Source: Candidatus Poribacteria bacterium (GTDB lineage Bacteria; Poribacteria; WGA-4E; WGA-3G). From it: a stretch of DNA of 36,569 nucleotides. The notes below the pieces were generated by a model that saw nothing but the letters and a program-made list of their open reading frames with translations, searched no databases and was not told where the DNA came from. Of this stretch, positions 24,976 to 34,000 are shown in pieces. The DNA is taken from positions 1 to 36,569 of the forward strand of contig JAPPIG010000119.1 of the NCBI GenBank assembly GCA_028820635.1. The letters run 5' to 3'. Positions within the stretch are counted from its first letter, which is position 1. Each line of letters begins with the position of its first letter. Position numbers and translations under genes: made by a program.

Positions 24976-25009
24976 AACCCGCGCCAAGTTTTCCAGCTTG
25001 ACGCGGGTT
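24976..25009. terminator. Hairpin terminator between convergent genes
   Basis: AACCCGCGCCAAG (24976-24988) pairs with CTTGACGCGGGTT (24997-25009) with one mismatch. It lies between the LamG stop and the end of giant paralog B and may serve both strands. Confidence 0.7.
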
Positions 25010-25031
25010 CTCATTGAAACAGAAAACACAT

Positions 25032-28019
25032 TTACGCCTCTGGCAGTGTATATACACCCCGTTTGACCTTTACAATTTCACCGGCGTCTACAAGACGCGT
25101 GAGTTTTGTATTTATTGCTTTTGGATGTCCTTTAATTGCCTCTACGATTTCTGGTGTTTTTTTCTCTCCGTCAGCGAGAAGTGTGAGAATTTGTTCGTGG
25201 AAAGTAACACGTGTCTTCCCCCCTCTCAGCTTTTGCAACACTCGGTTCGCCTGTCTTGAGGAACATCCCAGAACCCGCTCTACTTCTTCTCTGCTGGATT
25301 CTGGTGTCAGATTGCCGCGTTCTGACTCAAAACGTTCACGTGTGGCTATCACTTCAGGTAGTTTATCTAACTCACCGGCGACATCGAAATCTGCCCAGTC
25401 AAAAAGGAGGGTTTCAGGTCTGTCCGTTATTTCAGGAACTCGCAAACTTGTAATCAACATAATTTTCTTGTTTGCCAAGCGGTTCAGTTGAGCCAACTCT
25501 ATAATCTCTCTGAAAATACGGAAAACCTCTGCTTCATAAACGCTTTGGACACGCTCGTCTTTGTAACGGTAGGACTTAGGTTCCATTTCATAAGAGAGGG
25601 GTTCCTTGTCGTTTCCAAATAAGATCCGAGTGCGGTTCAAAATGCGGCGTGCTCCAATTTCCGGCATGCCAACCATCCAGATGACTTGCACTTCTTCAAG
25701 GGCGATTTCCAATCCTTCTTGAAGGGCGATTTCCAATTTTTCCACTTCTTGAAAATCTCGAAAACTCGTCAAGAAACAGACATTCTCATTTTTCGCGATG
25801 TCCTTCAGCTGCTCAATTGCCGGTACATGGGTTATAATCCCATGCTTAATATTTCGATCCCTTTCGATTTCCGCTTGAATTTTGGAAAAAATGTGCAGCC
25901 CCGTTTCAGACATCGTCATAATGTCCCAAGTGTTGCTGAGGTCTAAAATCGTCTCCTGTGGATAGATATCGGTGCGAATCTGGAAAACTCGGTTTCCGGG
26001 AGCCCACACCATCGGTTGCGTGCGAAGGATCTCAGTTTCTACGTCCAAGAATGCCTGCTGTAAATGTTCAGCGTAGAGAACCGGTATATTGACGAAAAGG
26101 TATTGGACGCTCGGATGCAGCACGGGCGGCACCCGGAATTGTAGGGCTTCGTCCTCCCATTGCATCGGCGCATCAGCGTCCCTTGTGTAATGTGCAAAGA
26201 AACGTTTGAGTTGATGCCAAAACGTCCAACTTGGATCCGCATAAATCGCGGGGAACGTCTGAATGTTTTCAACAACCGCAGCATCGACGTGGCACATCTG
26301 TTGGATGATCTCTTCTTCGAGCCATTCAAACGTCTGGACCACTGTTCGGATCCGTTTCATAGAGTTTCCATGGGACTTATCCCTGATGTCCACTGCATTC
26401 AGTAGGGCTATCGCAAAGTTGCCTAAGGCATTGCCTTGCCAATTGGCAACCCATGTCTTCAGTGTGGTTCTGGAGAGTTTGCATCTAAGAAACAGTTGAG
26501 CCTCTGAGAAGGTATTGATGATACAGAGGGGTTGTGTTCCCTCGCGCGTTCCGAGAAGTTGTTCCGCTATTTTTGCGTATTCTGGGTCCGAAAACAGTCG
26601 AGTACTGGGGATATCTTTCACCTGATCCCAGAGGTGCATCTGATCCCGCCACTGTGCCACCGATCTGACATCTCGGCTTTGAAGAAATTGCGATGCTACT
26701 GCCGCGAGATCAACACTCGGTACATTTAAACAGATTCCCTTACGCGTACGCAGAACGGATTCTATTTCGGGATCTTTCTCTGTGTCTATCTCGGCAGTAA
26801 ATCCAAGTACACGCACATTCCTATCGAAAGCACGCTGTACCTGAACACTAATCTCTTCGTGTGTTTCAGAAGTATTTTCGGTCGGTTCGGACTTGTGTAA
26901 TATAGGCTTAGGACGTTTTATGGATAGTGGACTCAGTTTCCCTTCCCGTATGGCAAGTACCTTATCGTCTATAGGCAGCCCCGTTGCAGGGATCGGAGGT
27001 AGAATGCCAGTATTATTCCAAACATCTGTTATGAGTGTTGCCTCCGTGGGCAGCCTGATATCAGACGTGGCAGCCCGTACCCACACGCCACTTTCACTCT
27101 CCCATAATGCCACCTCTGTGTTGCCAATCTTACTGCTTTCCTGGTTCCAATAGTGTAGGCCATCCGCTTGTCTTATATAAGAAAACCCGCGCTTGAGAAA
27201 TGCTTCTTTGGCAAGGTCAAGTTTACGCGATCCGAGAGAGTATGGCACGTCGGGGATGTTCTCCTTGTGTTGTACGTTTTGGAGAACAGGTTCGTGCAGC
27301 GCGGCGCGAAGGGCATCAATCGGTGCGAAGAAAACCTCTTTGGAAATCACAGGCGGATCTAATAGGTCCCCAAGCAGGATTTCATAACGTGCATCCCAGC
27401 AATTGTGTCCCTTCTCACCCAAAATTTCAATATATGCTTTGTGTTGGTGCGGATTCTTTGCTGTCGATGTCTGTTTATTGACATATAACAGGGGTTGCGT
27501 GGTATTTGGGTGCAGGTACCCCGGTATCCTGCAAGAAAAGCGGAGTCCGCCAGACTTTAACATCGTCAATAGTGGGTTCGCAACACTGTTAACAAGTGCT
27601 TGAACGCAAGCGAGAACTGCATCAGGTGCAGCACAGATAGCTTCATATTTAAAGTCGATATCATGCCAGGGCGCGCCATCATGTCCAGAGGGCATCCCCG
27701 TATACATGTGAATCCCCCACGACTTGTGCCATTGGGTGATCCCCCAGTCTATCGCCTCTTGACGTTTCAAGAACCGTTCCCCTCCAAAATGACGCGGCGG
27801 ACGGTCGGTTCCAGGAGCCTGCCCTATCGGCACAAAAGAGATACCTGCCATCTCCAAGTCTTGAAGCATCACAGGGTATTTATGCGCACAATAGACTGTG
27901 AAGTGGTAAGGAAGCCCTTTGTAAAGTGCTAGTTCTGAAGTCGTCTTCCGTTGCTTCAGTGGCTTCTCGTGCCGTTGGTGGCAACGTGAAATAATATCTT
28001 GCCAGACGTTGATTGTCAT
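25032..28019 (-). CDS. Giant paralog B: AEP-primase-like part kept, helicase-like motifs lost
   Basis: 995 aa, paralogous to 7917-11345 and 31024-34425; AAGGA precedes the ATG. The N-terminal region keeps the best primase-like signature of the three: W-H-D-I-D (D120, D122), then S-G-G-L-R-F (156-161) and W-D-A-R-Y-E-I ... D-P-P-V-I. By contrast, a clean deletion of about 65 residues removes the whole cysteine cluster. The DExx box reads I-I-N-T-F, motif III is lost, and motif VI reads R-E-I-I-E-L-A-Q. A second deletion of about 85-90 residues follows Q-Q-M-C-H-V. An in-frame 24-bp tandem duplication (25691-25738) gives a repeated E-I-A-L-x-E. The HTH and winged-helix C-terminus is intact. The function inferred is DNA-bound primase-like or structural, not helicase. 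Confidence 0.6.
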   Translation of the reverse strand: MTINVWQDIISRCHQRHEKPLKQRKTTSELALYKGLPYHFTVYCAHKYPVMLQDLEMAGISFVPIGQAPGTDRPPRHFGGERFLKRQEAIDWGITQWHKSWGIHMYTGMPSGHDGAPWHDIDFKYEAICAAPDAVLACVQALVNSVANPLLTMLKSGGLRFSCRIPGYLHPNTTQPLLYVNKQTSTAKNPHQHKAYIEILGEKGHNCWDARYEILLGDLLDPPVISKEVFFAPIDALRAALHEPVLQNVQHKENIPDVPYSLGSRKLDLAKEAFLKRGFSYIRQADGLHYWNQESSKIGNTEVALWESESGVWVRAATSDIRLPTEATLITDVWNNTGILPPIPATGLPIDDKVLAIREGKLSPLSIKRPKPILHKSEPTENTSETHEEISVQVQRAFDRNVRVLGFTAEIDTEKDPEIESVLRTRKGICLNVPSVDLAAVASQFLQSRDVRSVAQWRDQMHLWDQVKDIPSTRLFSDPEYAKIAEQLLGTREGTQPLCIINTFSEAQLFLRCKLSRTTLKTWVANWQGNALGNFAIALLNAVDIRDKSHGNSMKRIRTVVQTFEWLEEEIIQQMCHVDAAVVENIQTFPAIYADPSWTFWHQLKRFFAHYTRDADAPMQWEDEALQFRVPPVLHPSVQYLFVNIPVLYAEHLQQAFLDVETEILRTQPMVWAPGNRVFQIRTDIYPQETILDLSNTWDIMTMSETGLHIFSKIQAEIERDRNIKHGIITHVPAIEQLKDIAKNENVCFLTSFRDFQEVEKLEIALQEGLEIALEEVQVIWMVGMPEIGARRILNRTRILFGNDKEPLSYEMEPKSYRYKDERVQSVYEAEVFRIFREIIELAQLNRLANKKIMLITSLRVPEITDRPETLLFDWADFDVAGELDKLPEVIATRERFESERGNLTPESSREEVERVLGCSSRQANRVLQKLRGGKTRVTFHEQILTLLADGEKKTPEIVEAIKGHPKAINTKLTRLVDAGEIVKVKRGVYTLPEA

Positions 28020-28269
28020 CAGTACGCGTCCTTGACTATAGTAAGTAGTTTGTTATCAATTTCATTTAGATTAGTAGTGAATATTATCAAAAATCTGGTT
28101 TTTAGTCAAATTTTGAAGATAAGCACGGTATTTGAAAAGAGGGTTTTTCTCACAAGGAATTGGCTAAAGTGTTATACGATTTTCAAGCAAATTCACAATT
28201 TCATGCTTGTATTTTACCTAAAAATACTATATTATTTATGGTTGTTAATAGACTTTATATGTTATTAAT

Positions 28270-28298
28270 TTGAATAACATATAAAGTCTTGTTATAAC
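28270..28298 (+). promoter_or_regulatory. Promoter before structured leader 2
   Basis: TTGAAT (28270-28275), 17 bases, TATAAC (28293-28298). The predicted start at about 28305 coincides with the base of the stem at 28306. The stretch from 28020 to 28269 is AT-rich and shows nothing else. Confidence 0.5.
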
Positions 28299-28305
28299 TA
28301 ATAGT

Positions 28306-28404
28306 GTATCAACTGCGGTTGTTCTATCTTTTGTGCTTTAAAACTAATGATAATAACATTAACAGCCGCAGGCGATTTTTCTGCTACGCGCAAGATGTTG
28401 ATAC
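28306..28404 (+). ncRNA. Structured leader element 2
   Basis: An outer stem GTATCAAC (28306-28313) with GTTGATAC (28397-28404) is perfect over 8 bp. It encloses TGCGGTTGTT (28314-28323) with AACAGCCGCA (28361-28370), 10 bp including one G-U, and a smaller GCG/CGC hairpin. A further TCGCC/GGCGA hairpin follows near 28436-28453. The layout (promoter, then closed multi-stem element) repeats that at 880 and 35085. The downstream gene is the broken GIY-YIG-like copy at 28563. Confidence 0.5.
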
Positions 28405-28562
28405 GAAAATAATCATAACGTAAGACTTTTACACCTCGCCACTGGCAGAGGCGATATAAAATATCTGCCATTAACATGACTATAATACATATTTGTTTAT
28501 TCCCTCTCCCCTTAGGATAAACATTGTGTGTTATAGTCTCCCACTTGATAGGTAGAGGAAAG

Positions 28563-28881
28563 ATGAAAAAGAATAAAGAAGCCTATTTTTTAGGCATATC
28601 TGGTTGTTATTATCCGTTCAAGTATTTTTCTCTGAGGGATGAGTTCCCGGAGGCAGCGGCGGTTTACATTTTCGCCCAGATCGGAGAATGGAAACAGTGA
28701 ACCGTTGTATATTGGTGAGACGGGGACGCTTAAAAGCACGATAACGGATCACGAGAAGTGGATCTGTGTCTGTAGAATGTCTGCTAATGCCCTATATGTT
28801 CATTTTGATAAAGATGCGGCAGTGCGGCGGCAGATAGTTGATAATCTAATAAAGACGCAACACCCACCTTGTAATGATTGA
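28563..28881 (+). pseudogene. GIY-YIG-like protein, copy 2, frameshifted
   Basis: The ATG at 28563 (AGAGGAAAG upstream) starts a frame closely matching the protein at 7014 (F-L-G-I-S-G-C-Y-Y-P-F ... A-A-V-Y-I-F-A) that stops at 28700. The rest (E-N-G-N-S-E-P-L-Y-I-G-E-T-G-T-L-K-S-T-I ... H-P-P-C-N-D, stop 28881) continues in another frame. One extra C in the CCC near 28676-28678 explains the shift. Without it a protein of about 105 aa would result. It also lacks the usual catalytic Arg and Glu. It is divergent from giant paralog B, 544 bp away. Confidence 0.8.
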
Positions 28882-29153
28882 TAATTGTTTATTATTTGAA
28901 AACAGTTATGAATTGACAGAATTTTGTTAGTGCTGTCCAATTTGTGCTGAGTTGTTGAATATTTGTTTAGGGATGGAGAGCATGTCAACTTTCACCTTGA
29001 CTTCTCTTTTCTTTTATTATTCGATAAACAACAAGATTCAGATGGCTTGTTGTTTTCAAAAACGTTGTCTAATTGTTGTTTAACAGTTTTAAATATTTTA
29101 AGAATTGTTTTAAGGATGGCATGAACCTATACCACGACTGCGTTCCCAGATTT

Positions 29154-29263
29154 AAAGGTGTAGGTTTACGGGATGAAAGGTGTAGGTTTACGGGATGAAA
29201 GGTGTAGGTTTATGGGATGAAAGGTGTAGGTTTACGGGATGAAAGGTGTAGGTTTACGGGAAA
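29154..29263. repeat. 22-bp Rep iterons, 5 tandem units
   Basis: Five head-to-tail 22-bp units begin AAAGGTGTAGGTTTACGGGA, starting at 29154, 29176, 29198, 29220 and 29242. The third has TATGGG in place of TACGGG, and the fifth diverges at its last bases. They lie upstream of the Rep gene in AT-rich DNA and are classical initiator-binding iterons. Confidence 0.92.
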
Positions 29264-29308
29264 TTTTGACAATCTACGTAAATTAAAGATAAATCCGATT
29301 TTCAGTTT

Positions 29309-29560
29309 AAAGGTGATAGTTTACAGGAAAACCTTTTAAACCCACGTACAGCAAGGGTAAAATCGGGCTTATTTTAAAGGTGATATTTTTATTTATATAA
29401 ATTACACTTTATAGATATTTGGTAAAGGTGTAGGTTCATGGGGTTAAAGGTGATATTTTATTTATGTCAATTACACCTTATGGGTATTTTGTAAAGGTGA
29501 TCGTTTGTGGGAAAGTGTAGGTTTACAGGGTATCAGTCTAAAAGGTGTAAATAATATTTG
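29309..29560. repeat. Dispersed iteron-like units in the Rep upstream region
   Basis: Single AAAGGTG units occur at 29309 (AAAGGTGATAGTTTACAGGA), 29376, 29424, 29446, 29493 and 29541, with an AAAGTGTAG variant at 29512. Between them is AT-rich DNA suited to origin melting. Those closest to the gene may serve as operator sites for Rep autoregulation. Confidence 0.75.
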
Positions 29561-29616
29561 ATAAATAAACACTTTTATGTTAAATTATAGAAAAATATCT
29601 GAAGGAGATACCCTTA

Positions 29617-30939
29617 ATGCACATAACTGAAATAAATGAAGTCATTAAAGCGAGTCCTGCCATCCAGATTCAGAGTAGCATTACGCACTTACAACGCCGT
29701 GCGTGGAACATATTACTCGCCAACGCTTATGATGAGCTGCCCAACACAGACATCCATCATATCAGTTTGTTTGATCTGGCGCTGAGTCTCGGTTACGATA
29801 GCAGAGACTACGACCATCTCAAGGAAACATTAGAGGCACTTGTCGATTGCACAGTGAAATGGAATGTTTTGAGGAAAGACAAAAAGCAGGAATGGGGCGT
29901 TGCTGCGCTGTTGGCATCCGCAAAGATAGCAAATGGTGTTTGTACTTATAGTTTTGCGCCGCATTTGCGCTATAAACTTTACAATCCCCGTATCTATACG
30001 AAACTCAACCTACGTTTACAAAACCAGTTCACGAGCAGGTATGCTGTGATTTTGTGGGAAGTCTGCTTTGACTACTTTGATATTGCCCGAAATGAAGGCG
30101 AAACACCGTTCATTCCACTCGAAAAGTTCAGAGAACTGATAGGACTCGGAGAGCAGGAATATCCACTGTTCAAAGAATTTAATCGAAATATCATCAAACC
30201 TGCGATCGAGGAGATCAACGAGTTGACAAACTTCTTAATCGAGGTAGAACAGAAACGCGTTGGACGGAAAATAGGTGAGCTGAAGTTTAAAATCTCACGC
30301 TTGAAAGAACTACCGCCCCTTGAGCCGAAACAGGAAACGACTGAACCGACGCAAGCGTCGCTGTTTGTTGATATGGAGGAATTACCGACAATTGCTGTAA
30401 AACTTGTCCAAGCGGGAGTCGCACAGAAAGAGGCACTCCGGATTGCGAACCAAGAATGGGATGTTGTGGACGCTGTGGCACTACCAGAGGGCAGAGAAGA
30501 TTTTGCCGAGTATGTCGAAGAAAAAATTGCACTCGCACGACATGCTACGGGTGTAAAGAATGCTGGCGGGTTCATTGTCAAAGCGATCCAGGAAAACTAT
30601 CAGGACCCCGAATTGCAAAAACGACTTCAGGTAGAGAAAGAGAAAGAGAAAGAGGAGATGCTTACATCGCTGAGGCGGGAAATGGTGGAAAAGAAAAACG
30701 CTTTGATCCGGCGAGCCGTGCGCGCCAATCCGGAATTGCTTGAACAGGCAGCGGAGCGGATTACCTCAAGTTTCGTTAACGACTTTTTGAAGGAATATGA
30801 CTCCGTGAAGGATGCTTACGCAGTAGGTGGGTTAGTCGCTGGAGAAATCAATATAATACTTGGCGAAGAGTTCTGTGCTGATTTGATCGCCCCTGTTATT
30901 GCAGTGTACCAAGCAGAGAAGGAACGAATAGAAGGTTGA
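29617..30939 (+). CDS. Plasmid replication initiator, Rep_3 / RepB family
   Basis: 440 aa, AAGGAG before the ATG. The first winged helix holds S-S-I-T-H-L-Q-R-R-A-W-N-I-L-L-A-N-A-Y (about 20-40) and I-S-L-F-D-L-A-L-S-L-G-Y. The second spans about 140-215 (Y-A-V-I-L-W-E-V-C ... F-I-P-L-E-K-F-R-E-L-I-G-L ... E-F-N-R-N-I-I-K-P-A-I-E-E-I-N). This is the initiator fold of iteron plasmids. The protein is longer than the usual 230-330 aa because of a charged C-terminal half with a coiled-coil stretch (K-E-K-E-K-E-E-M-L near 350). Binding to the iterons at 29154-29560 is inferred. Confidence 0.9.
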   Translation: MHITEINEVIKASPAIQIQSSITHLQRRAWNILLANAYDELPNTDIHHISLFDLALSLGYDSRDYDHLKETLEALVDCTVKWNVLRKDKKQEWGVAALLASAKIANGVCTYSFAPHLRYKLYNPRIYTKLNLRLQNQFTSRYAVILWEVCFDYFDIARNEGETPFIPLEKFRELIGLGEQEYPLFKEFNRNIIKPAIEEINELTNFLIEVEQKRVGRKIGELKFKISRLKELPPLEPKQETTEPTQASLFVDMEELPTIAVKLVQAGVAQKEALRIANQEWDVVDAVALPEGREDFAEYVEEKIALARHATGVKNAGGFIVKAIQENYQDPELQKRLQVEKEKEKEEMLTSLRREMVEKKNALIRRAVRANPELLEQAAERITSSFVNDFLKEYDSVKDAYAVGGLVAGEINIILGEEFCADLIAPVIAVYQAEKERIEG

Positions 30940-30957
30940 TTGTTTCCTGGTAATCTG

Positions 30958-31014
30958 TCGCGATTCGGAGATCGCTCCTACAAAGAAACACAAGTTATCG
31001 GAGATCGCTCCTAC
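30958..31014. repeat. Two REP-like half units between convergent genes
   Basis: TCGCGATTCGGAG...CTCCTAC (30958-30981) and a shorter TATCGGAG...CTCCTAC (30997-31014) lie in the 84-bp gap between Rep and giant paralog C. Confidence 0.75.
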
Positions 31015-31023
31015 ATATAATTT

Positions 31024-34000
31024 TCAATCGTCTGGCAATTTGTACAGACCCCAGCTCACCCGGACAATTTCACCTGTATCTAAAAGTTTTTTGAGTTCAT
31101 TTCCTACTGTTTGCGCGCTACTATCAATGGCTTCAACGAGTAAGGATGTTTTTTTCTCACCCGTCGCCAGCAGAAAGAGTATCTGCTCCCGGACACTTAT
31201 ACGGTTACCACCTCTTATCTTATTCAACACACGGCTTGCTGTTCTTGGAGAGCATTCCAAGAGACGTTCCACTTCTTCTGTTTTGGATTCGCCTGTTAAA
31301 TTTGCGAAGTCTGTCTCAAAACGTTCACGTGTGGCTATCACTTCAGGTAGTTTGTCTAACCCACCAGCCATCTGAAAGTCTACCCAATCAAAAAGGCGTG
31401 TTTCGGGTCTATCCGTAATGTCGGGCAGCCGCATACTCGTGAGCAGTACGACCGTCTTGTCAGTCCAACGGCTCAGCCCTGCTCGCCCTATAATTTGTGT
31501 GAGTAGCCCAGCAGCACTCTGTTGATAAACGTCCTGCATCCGTTCGTCTTGATAGTGGTGCGGATCTATTTTTTGATCATAGTGGAGGGGTGTATCGTCA
31601 TTTCCAAATAACATCTGTGTTCGTCGCCAAATGGTCAATTGTGGCCAGTGTGGTGAACCAACAATCCATAAGACTTGCGGTGCTTCAAAGATGGATTCCG
31701 ACCGAAATGTGTCTTTGAAGTGTTTAATGAAACAGACATTTTCTTTTTCTGCTAAATATGATAAATGTTTGAGAACTCCTTCATAGGTGATAATTGCATG
31801 CGTCGTTTTTGGGTCCTTTTCAATTTCATTATGAATGGCGTGAAAAAAACGTTCTCCCAATTTAGACGGACCCATGGAGTCCCAATTGCTCTTGTAGTTT
31901 AAAATTGTTTGGAGTGGATGGGTGCCTGTGCGGATCTGAAAGACCCTGTTATTTGCTAACCAAGCGGAAGGTTCGAGATGCGTGAATTCAATTTCTTCGT
32001 CTGGAAACGCGCTGCGAAGATGTTGCTTAGAGAGCGTTGGGGAAATTAACAAAAGACGTTTGACGCTCGGATGGAGCATAGGCAGTACCCAGAATGTGAG
32101 TTTTTGGCTATCACACCGCATCGGCGCATCAGCATCTCGTTTGTAATGCGTAAAGAAACATTTCAGCTGATGCCAAAACGTCCAGTTTGGATTTTGGCAG
32201 ACGGTTGGAAATGCCTGAATGTTTGCAACTGTCTCCACGTCCAAAATACCCAACTGGATGGCTTGCTTCATCTCCACCGGGATTTTCATGGTTTCGTTAA
32301 GGGAGAAGGCGCGAGGCTGAAAAAAAGGAAGTTCTTTGGCTTGTAGTTTCTGGGCAGCTTCATTGTCCACAGGAATGTAAGCAGAGGCGCCACCTTCAAA
32401 CTCTATACTAAAACGTGCCAGTTCTTCTCCCGTTTCCGAATCAACGATACCGCGTGTTACGACCTTGCATTTCAGATTTACGTGGCACATCTGCTGAATG
32501 AGTGCTTCTTCATGCGGTTGAAACGCCTGCATCGCTGCGCGAATCCGTGTGATAGGATTTCCAGCGGATCTGCCGTAGGGTTCTATAGCATTTAGTAGTG
32601 ATCTGGCAAAGCTCGCTAAGATATCGCCTTCCCAATTCACGATCCATTCTCTTAACACGTCTGTTGATAGTTTGCAGTTTATAAATAGGTCTTCTATTTC
32701 TGTTCTTCTTTCATCAATGATACAGATACGTTCTGTGCCGTCTGCCGGTTCGATAATTTGTTCTAATGTATCGGCGTGCTCTGGATTGATAAACAATTGG
32801 TCGAACGGTAATACCTGTGCTTTTGCGGATTGTAAGGTGAGTGATTGTGATAAAAACCCGCGTTCCTGACATGTTGCATAAACGGGACATGATGGACAGA
32901 TACTTACCTGTGGATCTCCACCTTTTTCGGCAAGTGTGTCGCACCGTTCGGGGTCCTCACACACATTGCCGCCTTGAAACGGGTTTGCCATCCGAACATC
33001 TTCAGGTATATCTTTTACCTGCTCCCATCTGTATCGCCTCGATTTCCAGCGCGCGAAAGAGGGTAGGTTTAATTCCTGATACCGTTGGGCTGCATCGTCT
33101 GCGAAATCTGGGTCCGGTATGTTTAAACAGACGGGACCCTCGTTGAGGAGGTGCAATTCTACGCCATAATTTGTGCTGAGAATAGTCTTTGGTGTGATGC
33201 TCAGAACCCGTGTGTTTTTTTCAAAAGCGCGCCGTATCTGCGCAGCTTTTTCTTTGGGTGTCTTATAAACTTTTTCCGTAGGCTCTTGTTTGTGAAGGTC
33301 GATAGGGCGTTTTATCACTAACGGACTCCGTTCACCGTCTCGTATTGGGATAAGTTCTTTTCTTATTGGCAGCCCAGCGTTTGAAATTGGCGGTGTAACG
33401 CCGGTATCATCCCATATATCTGTTATTGGCGTGGTTTTTGTGGGCAGTGCAGTATCGGGTGTGTTCGCTCGTATCCATACAATATCCTGATCTTCCCATA
33501 GTTTTACATGAGTGTCGCTATCGGGATGTATCCAAAGGTAGAAATCGCCATCTTGTTGAAGATAGGAGAAACCGCGTTTCAAAAATGCTTTTTTCGCGAG
33601 ATCAAGAGCCTCTGAACCGAGAGATTTTGGTGGCACAACAGCAGGAGTCGTTTGTGGGACGGTTTGTACTTCTATTTTTCCAGGTGGTTCCGGCGTGTGA
33701 AGTATCGAGCGGAGGTGATTGATAGGAATAAAAAGCACCTCTTTGGCAATCACAGGCGGGTCTAACAGATTTCCGAGTAGAATCTGGTATTGAGAATCCC
33801 ACTGGCTGTATCCGTTTTCCCCAAGAATTTCAAGGTAAACCTCTCGGTGGTTGGGATTTTCCGGTGTCGGTGCATGTTTATAGATGTACGATCTATCATC
33901 CGCCGTGTCTGGGTGGAGGTAATCCAGGACTCTAAAAGTAAAACGCAGCCCGCCTGACTTTGTGAGCGTCAGCAGCGGGTTTGCCATGGAAGTGACAAGT

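Noticed and set aside
28306..28404. Integron attC site
   Set aside because: The stem ends do not match the R-Y-Y-Y-A-A-C / G-T-T-R-R-R-Y core, and there is no integrase or cassette array.
29154..29263. CRISPR array
   Set aside because: The 22-bp units are directly adjacent with no spacers and lie before a Rep gene. They are iterons.
30072..30581. Antisense gene of 169 aa inside Rep
   Set aside because: Low-complexity serine-rich translation opposite a clear Rep_3 frame.
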